Positions 55,038-64,000 of a DNA stretch of 64,000 nucleotides are shown here, in pieces (the first letter of the stretch is position 1; each line of letters starts with the position of its first letter). Source of the DNA: Cryptomeria japonica (taxonomy: Eukaryota > Streptophyta > Pinopsida > Cupressales > Cupressaceae); assembly GCF_030272615.1 (NCBI RefSeq), contig NC_081414.1, positions 307,439,164 through 307,503,163 of the forward strand, read 5' to 3'. The notes beneath the pieces were generated by a model that was given only the letters and a program-made list of their open reading frames with translations, did no database searches and was not told the DNA's origin. The position numbers and the translations under genes are program-made.

Positions 55038-55937
55038 TCATTCATCACTTCTAGGATCAAATTTGCTAGTATACTCATCTCTTCTAATATAACATTTACT
55101 TCCAAAAATTCTGAAATACTTAAGAGTAGGAGTATTACCAAACCATAGTTCATGAGGGGTCTTACCAGTTTCACCTTTGATGTGAACTTTGTTGAATGTA
55201 TAGACAACAATGCTAACTGCCTCTCTCCAATACACATGTGGTAGATTTGCTTCTGATAACATACTTCTTGTTGCATCCAAGATAGTTGTATTTTTCCTTT
55301 CAACAACTCCATTCTACTGTGGTGTCCGAGGTGCTGATAACTGTCTTTTGATTCCATTTACTTCACAGAATGTATTAAAATCCTTAGATGTGAATTCTCC
55401 TCCTTGATCTGATCTTAAACATTTGATTTTCTTACCGATTTCATTTTCAACCATTGCTTTGAACCATTTAATTTTTCCAAGTGCTTCTGAATTTTCTCCG
55501 AGAAAAGTAACCCAACACATTCTAGAATAATCATCAATAATTAGCATGAAATATCTATCACCTTGTAAGCTTCTAGTTCTAGCTGGACCACATAAATCAG
55601 TGTGAATCAAATCAAGAGCATTATTGGATTTTTCTGGAATACTTTTGAAACTAGCTCTAACTTGTTTTCCAAATTGACATTCCTTACAAATTGTATTCTG
55701 AGGTTTGACAATTTTAGGTAGATCTCTAACTGCCTTAGAAGTACTGATTTTTACCATGCAATCAATGTTTACATGACATAGTCTCTTATGCAATAACCAA
55801 ATTTCATCTATATGTGCAACCAAACATGCCTTTTCATTGTTATTCAAATGAAAGATATTACCTCTATTCTGATTATCGGTTGCAATTTCCAAACCAATTC
55901 TATTCATGATTTTGCATTTTCCATTTTTAAATTGTAA
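55038..55937 (-). pseudogene. E4 integrase
   Basis: GAG-pre-integrase LLHKRLCHVNIDCMVKIS (about 55800), then ICKECQFGKQVRASF (zinc-binding HHCC end), core DLIHTDLCGPARTRSLQGDRY (Asp), KCLRSDQGGEFTSKDF (Asp) and APRTPQ, stop, NGVVERKN (Glu), continuing with YWREAVSIVVYTFNKVH, PTLKYFRIFGSKCYIRRDEY and [15 protein letters not shown]. Only TAG/TGA-type stops interrupt the frame. All DDE residues are kept. Confidence 0.9.
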
Positions 55938-57287
55938 CTAAAATCCCTTCTCAACTAATTGACCAACACTTAAAAGATTATGCTTTAATCCTTCAACATA
56001 GTAGACATTGTCAGTGTTATGCTTACTGTCAAGAGATATTGAACCCTTACCTTTGATTGAATAGGATTTGTCATCTCCAAATCTTACTAAACCTCCATTG
56101 TATTCTTGAAAGTTCAAGAATTTACCTTTGTCTCCAGTCATGTGATGTGAGCATCCTGAGTCAATGATCCATTCATCCTTTGTTTCAACTTTAGCTGCTA
56201 GAGCTTGTTCTACCGGTTGAGCAGTAGGTACCGGTTGATCTTCTGTTATAGAAACAAAAACCCATCCATTATTTGTTGGATCCTCATCAGAATCATCAGT
56301 CACACCTTCATCAGCAATGTAACAAGATTTGTCTTTGTTCTTCTTAAATCTGTATCTCTGATATTCAGGATTAGGCTTGTATGTTCTTCTAGCTTCTTCT
56401 CTTAGTCTAGCATGTCTATCAGGACATCTTGAAGCCATATGACCAATCTTATTGCAGTTAAAACATTTAAAGGGTGCTTTACCTTCATACTTACTTCCAA
56501 TTGGACCTTTTGGCATTTTTCTTGCGAATAATGCTTCAAGTTCTTCAAGCTCTTCATTCTCCTTCCTGGTTTCTTCAAGTTCTCTTACATAAAAGGCTCT
56601 CCAGTCTGATTTGTCAAATGATGGAGCAGATGATGTTGATGCTTTAAAGGCCAAATCTGTCTTTATAGTGGCAACATGACCAAATTCCTCAATTTCAAAG
56701 GCTGAAAGTTTTCCAGTCAATGTATCCCTAGTTACTGATGTATTAGGCATTGTTCTCAACTCATTTATAGCAGTAACCTTCATTTTATATGCAGGTGGAA
56801 AACCTCTTAATATTTTTTAAACAATTTCATCCTCACTCAAAGTTCCTCCACAACATTTAATACCCAAAACAATTTCATTTACTCTTTCCATAAAAGCAGA
56901 AATCCTTTCATCTTCTTCCATTTTCAGATGTTCATACTTGACTCAGAAGCTTTCAAGTTTTGCAATTTTGACTATGGAAACTCCTTCATTCAGTGTTTCC
57001 AAATGATCCCAAATAGCTTTAGCAATAGACCTATCTGATAATCTCATGATTTGTTGATCTGATAATGCGCTCAAAAGTGCTTCTCTTGCTTTGCAATCAT
57101 TCTCTTCATCTTTAGCCAAGGTAGTTGGAGCAGTCTGACCAGCTACAGTAGTAGTATAACCATTCTTAGTAACTTCCTAGATGTCTTTACCAATGTAGTT
57201 CAGATGTGTCTCCATCCTGATCTTCCATATCCCATAGTTGGTTCCATCAAGTTTAGAACTGTCCTTCCTGAAATAATTAGTAGACAT
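55938..57287 (-). pseudogene. E4 gag and protease
   Basis: ATG at 57287 (MSTNYFRKDSSKLDGTNYG). Gag: YGIWKIRMETHLNYIG, KAIWDHLETLNEG, ERISAFMERVNEIVLGIKC and GFPPAYKMKVTAINELR; a coiled region (RELEETRKENEELEELEAL); one intact knuckle CFNCNKIGHMASRC (56470-56430). Protease: WIIDSGCSHHMTGDKGKF (56165 downward) with DSG. From 56783 to 55938 the frame is open for 281 codons. Gag and pol are in the same frame, as in most Copia elements. Confidence 0.92.
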
Positions 57288-57329
57288 TGGATCTCCTCAA
57301 GTTTTTAAACTTTTGTAAAAGAGGACTAT

Positions 57330-57341
57330 GCTCTGATACCA
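57330..57341 (-). promoter_or_regulatory. E4 primer-binding site (tRNA-iMet type)
   Basis: Minus strand TGGTATCAGAGC, two bases inside the 5' LTR. Confidence 0.93.
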
Positions 57342-57343
57342 AT

Positions 57344-58390
57344 TGTTGGGTACCAGAGACAACTGAGAGAGGGGGGGGGGGGGGTGAATCAGTTGTCTAA
57401 TAAATTCAAACCAAAAACTAATTAACCAACTTAATGCTTAATACCGGTAAACTAGTTAAGTATGCTGGTAGACAATGTTAATAGTAAATTGCTATATCGG
57501 TAAGGATTAATGCATGAAACATAAACATAAACACATAACACCAATATTTGTACGTGGAAACCCTATAAGGGGAAAAACCACTGTGGGAAACCTTACCCAC
57601 AATCAGATGATACTACTGCAGATAGTAAGCATACATAAATGGGGTCTACACATGGAGAAAGGCCAACAGCCTAGAGCTCACTGCTCAATCACAAAATGGG
57701 AGTCACGCTGACTATAGTTGGATGGTTAAATCCAATAAGAATGTACTACACAAAATAGCATCTTCTTATGTTGGATTCAGTATTGGTGTAATGCTGATAT
57801 GCTTCTACAAAAACCTAACTTCACCTTCAAATGATGTCTTTGTGTATTCCTCTGCTTGATCTCGCATATACCTTCACACAATTCTTTTTCGCATTCCACA
57901 CTTGATCTTACAAATAAGATCTTACATTTATACCATACCCTAAGACCAATTTTAGTAGGTCGGCTCTACAAGATATTACAATGAAAACATTTTACATACA
58001 ATATAATATCTGATGCAATAACAGATTAAACATGTCAGCTTAATGCATTTACAACAATGATAAATCATCTCCATAGCATGCCATGCTGATCTGGAAAAGA
58101 TAAACCTGCCGGTGTAACCCTAGATAACCTAGACCTATTTGCTGGTAAAAGCAAATATGAATATACCAATGATTTATTCTTCACAACAAAGTGTCCACAC
58201 GATGTCTTCGACATTACCAAGTGTCTTCCATATCATTCCAGGTGTCGGTGAACATTATATCCCGTTGGTGCACCATATACCAGTAACTGTTGCACAGTTT
58301 AGTTGCTTGCCAGTGAATGTTGTTGGATCCAAAGTGATTGTTTTCAGTAGGTGTTGACATCAATGACAAAACCATACCAAAATACCAACA
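57344..58390 (-). repeat. E4 5' LTR
   Basis: 1047 bp, TGTTGGG...AATACCAACA, next to TATAG. It carries a G-run (57372-57384), the conserved GTGGAAACCC / AACCACTGTGGG blocks and ACCGGT- or CCGGTG-type words. The minus-strand TATAAAT at 57926-57932 lies about 460 bases from the U3 start and is conserved in the other LTR. Confidence 0.94.
57926..57932 (-). promoter_or_regulatory. Candidate TATA box in the E4 LTR
   Basis: TATAAAT on the minus strand in ATGGTATAAATGTAAG. The same word is present in the 3' LTR near 42670 and a similar GTATAAA in the E3b LTR near 37199. Confidence 0.4.
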
Positions 58391-58640
58391 TATAGATGTA
58401 CAATAAAGAGTAGAGTAATATTTTTCTAATTTCAATTTTTAGACAGTTGGTTCACTTGCTATTTCTTTTGCTAATTTCAATATTTGCCTAATTATTTTAC
58501 CTTTACCAATAGATATTTTTGTTTGGCCAAAGAGGCAAAATCCTTTAGCATTCTTACTTCCTCTTCATTGAAACAACCTACTTTATCTTTTTGTTGATTC
58601 CCTCATCTCATCAAGTGGTTCCATTTAGTGGGAGAATGTG
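58391..58640 (-). pseudogene. Continuation of the base Gypsy remnant
   Basis: The far side of the E4 insertion. The minus strand is heavily decayed, with Lys/Glu-rich pieces (NEEEVRMLKDFASLAKQK-like) leading into the protease start at 42087. The link rests mainly on the shared TATAG duplication. Its right limit is uncertain. Confidence 0.45.
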
Positions 58641-58953
58641 TTCATGGATTGTATTGATCATCATTGTGAATTCGACCTTTCTCTGTCTCTCCCATTGTTT
58701 CATCATGGTGATTTGTCCTATATTTGCTCATTTTTATTCTTGTGCTTCTCTACATATGTACTAGATAGATATTTTATGTCACCTTAACCTATGTGTCATA
58801 GTGTCTCCTATGACATGTGTGAAAATTTCCCTGTAAGTTTGACATGTTTTGTCATACCTTTGGTGTTAAAGTTGTAACGTTATCTAGAATGTTTCAAAAA
58901 AAATCCAATTTTATTGGCTTGTATCCTTGGGGTTTCCTTGGTGGGGCATTACA
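58641..58953 (+). repeat. Possible LTR end of a further element
   Basis: Ends GGTGGGGCATTACA at 58953, followed by TATGGTATTAGAGAAC, where TGGTATTAGAG (58956-58966) resembles an iMet PBS. The GCATTACA end is also seen at the end of E2a. I could not find its left end or a coding body downstream, so this is tentative. Confidence 0.4.
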
Positions 58954-60086
58954 TATGGTATTAGAGAACATGTCATAGCATTGGGATCTTTGGTTATGTT
59001 GTTGGCCTTGTGGTTTTTACTTGGCACATAGTTCAAGTGTGAGTGCTCATCTTATAATGAATGGAATTCCTTTGGCCTTGTGGTTTGTAGTTGGCAATGC
59101 CATTCCTTCCTGGCATCAATTCATTATATGGTTTACTTAAATTATCAATGAATGGAATTCCTTTGGCCTTCATCTTTTTTATCCACTCTTGTGCAACCCA
59201 ACCAAAATGACTGTTTGTCTATAGTTTTACCACCAATTCCCTATTATTATTTGATTTCGGGTCTAATACCCCTTCTAAGGAGCTAGAGGCATGTGCAGTG
59301 TTAGCCCTAAATTTTGTCCCTATTAAAGCTCATCAGGCTCCAGTAAATTTTGAAATTGAAACCGATGGGAAAATAAATCCTTAAAGACCCATGCTAGAGG
59401 TGGGTCCCAAATCCTATGATCCCATTCATCATACTTGAATTTTTCCAGGATTTCCCTCGGAAAGGAACTCGACCCTCGATAGAATATGTTTTTCGTTCTA
59501 GCCAAGTCTTGAGTCGTGTGGCAGAAAGTCAAATATTCTGCCTTGATTGGTTCCCTCTTGGTTGATTGGGTAAGCTCCGTGATTATGTAATTATGGATAT
59601 GTGGAACCACTTGGGACTTGGTGGGAATGCCTTTTCCACCTCAGTGAGTCTTGAGTAGATGAGAGAATGTGCATTATGTGTTGTCTGAGTTGGTAACTCG
59701 GTACTTGATGAACTGCCTTATTTAATTCAACTGAGCTCCCGAGTAGAAGGAGGAGGTTGGTGGCATATAAAGTGGAATCCAAAAAGGAATGTGAAATGTC
59801 AACTCGACACTTGTTGAAGGCTCGGTTTTAATTTCACCGAGCCCCAAGTAAGAGGAAGAGGTGCGAAAACTGCCAACATAGTGGTATATTCAGGATATCT
59901 TGAGTGAAACCCAATTTGTGTTAAAAAATGGTAGGATTGGCAATTTGTTTGTTAAAAAGGCTTATCATGAGAATATATAATAGTCATTAGTATGGCTCGA
60001 TTCAGTCAACATGCCAAAATCACCAATGTTTGAATTTTACACTCAAACAAATGTCAGAATTATAGAGATGCACATGATTGTGTAAA
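58954..60086. other. Unassigned region with a local repeat and one open frame
   Basis: 59058-59091 and 59151-59178 share AATGAATGGAATTCCTTTGG plus GCCTT, a dispersed duplication 93 bases apart. Minus-strand 59323-59610 is open for 95 codons (described separately). 59880-60086 shows no frame and probably belongs to the body of the LTR element that begins at 60101. I see nothing else I can name. Confidence 0.4.
59323..59610 (-). CDS. Unknown 95-codon open frame, probably a coding remnant
   Basis: Product is hydrophilic, with clustered aromatic residues and Pro: TKREPIKAEYLTFCHTTQDL, SSFPREILEKFKYDEWDHRI and WDPPLAWVFKDLFSHRFQFQ. This composition looks like real protein rather than a chance frame, but I recognise no family. 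Upstream sequence in another frame (59782-59591) also looks coding-like (LRWKRHSHQVPSG), so it may be a frameshifted fragment of a longer gene or transposon ORF. No start context or promoter is evident. Confidence 0.35.
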   Translation of the reverse strand: MVPHIHNYIITELTQSTKREPIKAEYLTFCHTTQDLARTKNIFYRGSSSFPREILEKFKYDEWDHRIWDPPLAWVFKDLFSHRFQFQNLLEPDEL

Positions 60087-60100
60087 GCTCTGATGCCAAT
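60087..60100 (-). promoter_or_regulatory. Primer-binding site beside the 60.1 kb LTR
   Basis: Minus strand ATTGGCATCAGAGC, one base from TTGGTATCAGAGC. It implies a minus-strand element whose body lay to the left. Confidence 0.65.
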
Positions 60101-61482
60101 AGTTAATAAGATGAGAGGGGGGGGTGAATCATACAAACTTAATCTTCAATATATTCAACAGATTCAACCTCGATAGCTTATACTTCTGAATACATAACCA
60201 AAATTGTAAAACATTCAAACTCATGAACAGATAACATCACAACACATATAACACCAGATATAATGTGGAAACCCAAATAGGGAAAAACCATTATGGGATT
60301 TCGGACCCACTAAGAAATATACCCTTCTAGAGTATGCTCAGTTAAAAGCTAATCCTGTTAAAGATTACAAACACATTGCTAGATGTGACCTAGTTAAGGG
60401 ATTTCCCTTACACTTGTTACAGTCTTGCACTTTGTTAGAAGTGACCTTGTCAAAGGATTTCAAACACTCATTAGGAATGTTACCTTGCTAGAGGGTTTAC
60501 AAATAAGACTGTTAGGTCCACTCGATTAAGAGATTTTCTGTCACTTACAAAATAAATAACAGTAGTAAAATATATCTGCAACTTCACATCTGAAATGCTA
60601 AAGCAGATTCTATTTGGTCAAAACAATCTTGTCATAAGAATTATCTTGTCCCTTGTTGGGCTTGCAGGGATTCTCAATCTATTCTCCAATCAGATCTTCA
60701 AGCTTTTGAGCTCGGTAAACATTCCTATAGCATCATTGTGCATACATTTGCCCGCATATAGTGTTCATCAATAATTCCTTATTTATAAACAATTTCTAAC
60801 TGCTTAATCTCCTTGATCACATTTCCCATGATCCATCTTAGCCATCAGATCATCAAACTTGATTAGGTTCAATGTATCCTTTGATCAGAAAAATGTTTTA
60901 CCTCGCCTTGGAACTTGTGCTAGGTTATTGCAGTTCAATCTGTGCTATAGATCTTTCTCTTGATTTTCCATTGCCGTAGATCCTTAACAAACTTCTTGTG
61001 CGACATAGCAATCATTTATTCATCTCTAGCTCATTAGCATCCTTCATTAAATAATGCTTTTATCCATCCAATGTGATCTATTATAACTCGGTTGTTACTC
61101 GGTTAATACTGAACTTCACTCGGTAGACATTCTGCCTTCTTTAACCGATATTGATAACCTTAGGGTTTACAGACTAGGTTCTTTGCTCGGTGACATAGTA
61201 TAGTATTAAACTTATAATCAACAACATATGTAGGATATCAAAACAATCAAAACAACATGATCTCATCATTGTCTAACTCGGTAATAGTTTCCCATTGAAT
61301 AACTTATTATTCCTCTTCATTATCACATTCTTTCTGTGTCACTTACCGACCTCTTAATACTCATCAAAACATACTTCTCAAGATATGGCAACATCATGCC
61401 AAATCAGAAAATCAATTTCTTGACATCAATGACAAAATAATATTATAAAGATAGTAATAATCCTTCTTCAGTTATATCAACA
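60101..61482 (-). repeat. E5: LTR of another minus-strand element
   Basis: About 1.38 kb. It shows the same minus-strand LTR landmarks as E1 and E4: a G-run then TGAATCATAC (60116-60134), GTGGAAACCC, AGGGAAAAACCATTATGGG (60271-60297), spaced CCTTGTCAAAGG/TTAAGGGATT motifs (60340-60540) and a TTGACATCAATGACAAAATA stretch before ATATCAACA. The right end is followed by ATCTCC, which resembles a purine-tract complement (see findings). No partner LTR is present in the window. Confidence 0.7.
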
Positions 61483-64000
61483 ATCTCCAACAACCTTCTC
61501 AATATCCTTATTGAAATACCAACAATCTAGTTTCTATTGTAATGCCAATAGATTGTTCGCACACTTTTGAAGGAACAAAATCATGAAAAGATGATTTTGT
61601 GATCGCGATCATTTATGTGATGCTAGAGTTGTGATGAGTGGTATACAACTATTTTTATGAGGATAGTGGGAATGCTATTATATATATAGATCAATATGAG
61701 GGTGAATAAGTCATCAGTGTATATGAGTGAATGAGCTAGAGGTTAGAAGTTCAAAGATGTCTGCAGCTATGTTAAGGCCTTGTAAGAAGTGGATCATGTC
61801 GCAGAAAAGATGCTAAAGTCCTAAAAGAAAACCTATGAGGAATCTATCATACAACCAAAGGGGGCTTGAAAATGCACCATAGTGCCAGAGAGGAACAAGG
61901 TGATTAATGTGTAGATGCAATACTATTTTGCATTTTGCATCTAGCTAGGTTTCCTCTGGCAGTAATTTTCCCTTTTGGTGCAGAAGTGCAGGGAGACAGT
62001 GGGCGATGTGGACACTAAGGAATTGGGTTGGTAGCCGCAAATCCACACTCTAAAATTTCTCCCCTACCAGGACAAGTAGTGAATTCTTCTTGAGTTGGTA
62101 TCTTCTACATCTATAACCACCCATGGTTGGTGGTGACATGGTTGGTATGTTGTTAGGTCCCCTTTAATGCTCTCTGATCCTAGGCATGAAGGTTGCAACA
62201 GATGGCCATCCTGGCGATTACGCATTAGGAAAAAATATAGGCAACCGGATCCACTCGGTAACTCAAAAAAGGAAAAGGGCTAATTAGGTAAATAGGTTGG
62301 ACACATGTAAGCAGCCTATAGCTTGTGCATTCCTTGTGATATAAAAGGAATACCAAGGCTGTATGAAGGGTTTGAATCTTTTCATTTTTATGGGTAGGTA
62401 GAATAGGTTTTTGTTTAGTCCTTCTCTAGAGATAAATTCCTAAGGGAATGAATGTACAAATATTGCAACAATTTGAATTAGTATATGAGAAAACTGCTAT
62501 ATTGTTGCAGAACTGTCTCCATTTGTATTTTGTACTTTCATATGAATCAGATTATTAAGGATGTTTTGATTTGTCTTGATATTTTCCATATCAACGTGTG
62601 ACTATGTTTATGGGTTTCCTTCAAGGAAGGAATTAAATTCTATATGAAAATCACTATGAACTTAGGAAATAGTTTATGGATTAAAAAGAATGGTTTATCT
62701 AATAACAAGAGGAGCTGCATTAATGTAAGGCATTAATGTATGAGAAACTCACTAGCTTGAGTTTAGTTGTTGTTTAGGTTTGCATTTGTGACCAGAGGAA
62801 TTGACTCTGTGCCTCAGGATAGACACTGTCCTGTGATAGTCTATGATTTGTTTCAGAAACACTTCCATAATTGAATTTTTTTCTAACCCTTTTCCCCTTT
62901 AGTTTTTTAGTCTGTGTTCTCAAATATTCTCAGAGGCAGAGCAATTGGAATTTGGCTTGATTTTAAAGAAATGAATGTAATGTTCTTATGTGTCTGAGAA
63001 CATTCCGTCTTTATGTAGGTCTATAGATCATAATATTGCAATGTATTCATCTATGCAAGCCCAAAATAGAAACACCCTCCTAAGTACGATGTAGCTCAAA
63101 GTAAAGAAGGCTATGAGAGCCTTGTGCTATTGAAATTCCCTATCTTTAGTCTGACGATAGTTTAGAGACCACATTGAAGGTTTTATCCACACCTTGGAAT
63201 GTGATGAAATCCTTAGGACTGAGGGTTGCAGGAAAAAACACCATGTAGATGGATTCAGTAATGATCTTAGGCATTCAAACAATGTTCCAACTAATGCCTT
63301 TAAACCTTCTTTACACAACTTGTGCTTTTCAATCCTTCCCATCACATTAGTATTTGTGACCTAGAAACTATGTAGGTCTCCACCTCTACTACGAGGTCCC
63401 ATATCAATATTGGTATAGCTAAAATTAACCATAGTAACTTGGCTTAGCTATTTTTGAGATGTGGGATGGGAAATCTCCAAACAAAGATGATCTGAATTAT
63501 CTTCAATCAGACCTGAGGATGTTTTGAGTTTCTTGTTTTTGGGAACAAAGGTAGACTACAATATCTAGGGTGTGGTATCCTTAATGGTTCCCTAATGGAT
63601 TCAAGTTACCTTTTATTGAATAAGGATACTTCTAGCCTTGTGGGGGGGAAAAGGGTTTCTATGGCACTTTGCATGGCATCAAGAATAAGAAAAAGAGTCC
63701 TTTTAATAGGAGGGCTCTTGTCTATGTTTTGCAAAGTGAAAGGAAAAGGAGACATAGACTTACCACTAATGACACTATCTTGTCTTGTATCTTGGTCTGG
63801 CTCCTTTCCCTTATCCTAATCTTTTTGGGTTCTTGCGTCTTCTTCTCACCTTCATTATTTTCTTTATATTTCTATGGCTCTGCTGCCTCCTACTATGGTT
63901 CTTTTATTCCAGTATTTGGCATAAAGTTGTCCCCACATATCCTCTTGGGATCTTCGTTTTATCCCAATGGCTCTCCATCTCCATTTCCTCCTAGATTAAC
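61483..64000. other. Unassigned AT-rich tail of the window
   Basis: No LTR pair, RNA gene or recognisable protein domain. GATATAAAAGGAA near 62337-62350 could be a TATA box. Around 63150-63250 the minus strand reads FFPATLSPKDFITFQGVDKT, which looks like decayed coding sequence, but I cannot assign it. Short open frames at 63595-63819 and 63785-63994 look like chance frames. Confidence 0.35.

Larger units (their letters stand above)
42088..58390 (-). mobile_element. E4: Copia element, minus strand, split by Gypsy E4b
   Basis: LTRs 42088-43132 (1045 bp) and 57344-58390 (1047 bp), TGTTRGG...ATACCAACA, with a perfect TATAG duplication (42083-42087 and 58391-58395). The PBS is beside the right LTR. 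Gag-pol occupies essentially one frame from the ATG at 57287 to about 53592, with about a dozen in-frame stops, and ends at 43459 beyond the nested Gypsy. It is the most complete Copia coding region here and a close relative of E3b. Own length is about 6.6 kb. Confidence 0.94.

Noticed and set aside
1-64000. tRNA, rRNA or small-RNA genes
   Set aside because: The tRNA-related words found are 12-15 base primer-binding sites next to LTRs; no cloverleaf or rRNA core sequence was seen.

Overview
This window is a stack of nested LTR retrotransposons. I see no single-copy host gene, rRNA, tRNA or CRISPR array. The sequence is AT-rich. Primer-binding sites of the tRNA-iMet type (TGGTATCAGAGC), polypurine tracts, 5-bp target-site duplications (TSDs) and the Copia and Gypsy domain orders all point to a nuclear plant genome. 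The nesting depth, old diverged elements and long LTRs fit a large, retroelement-bloated genome. A gymnosperm is my best guess, but the sequence does not prove it.

Layout (E names are mine). E0 is an old minus-strand Copia element. The end of its 3' LTR is at 1-164 and its 5' LTR is at 41119-41562. Three insertions have split it into pieces. E1 (868-7494, minus, TSD CTCAC) and E2 (8168-23865, plus, TSD TTTGT) are related two-ORF elements with no recognisable polymerase. E3 (27055-40660, plus) is a Copia element. E2 contains a ~6.4 kb insertion (about 10580-16976), which carries a solo LTR (14104-15612). A second solo LTR (22199-23412, TSD ACCTT) sits in E2's own 3' LTR. E3 is split by E3b (31748-37731, minus), a Copia copy with abnormal ends flanked by an 8-bp repeat.

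Right of E0 lies a degenerate minus-strand Gypsy gag-protease remnant (41563-42087, resuming at 58391). It is split by E4 (42088-58390, minus Copia, TSD TATAG). E4's RNase H is in turn split by E4b (43715-53384, minus Gypsy, TSD GTTCC). E4b has 279-bp LTRs, full gag-pol domains and an extra ~800-codon ORF after integrase. From 58641 to the end there are LTR remnants (one ending near 58953, one at 60101-61482) and unassigned sequence.

How the parts work together. E3, E3b and E4 encode gag, protease, integrase, RT and RNase H in Copia order. E1 and E2 encode only a coiled-coil, multi-zinc-knuckle protein (ORF1) and a long conserved protein of unknown function (ORF2). E1 and E2 share the Copia elements' PBS, purine tracts and LTR-end signatures. 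The simplest reading is that they are non-autonomous and were mobilised by enzymes from Copia elements like E3 and E4. The strongest candidate for an undescribed system is this ORF1-ORF2 family, together with a possibly similar accessory protein in the Gypsy element. All copies here carry stops or frameshifts and look inactive.
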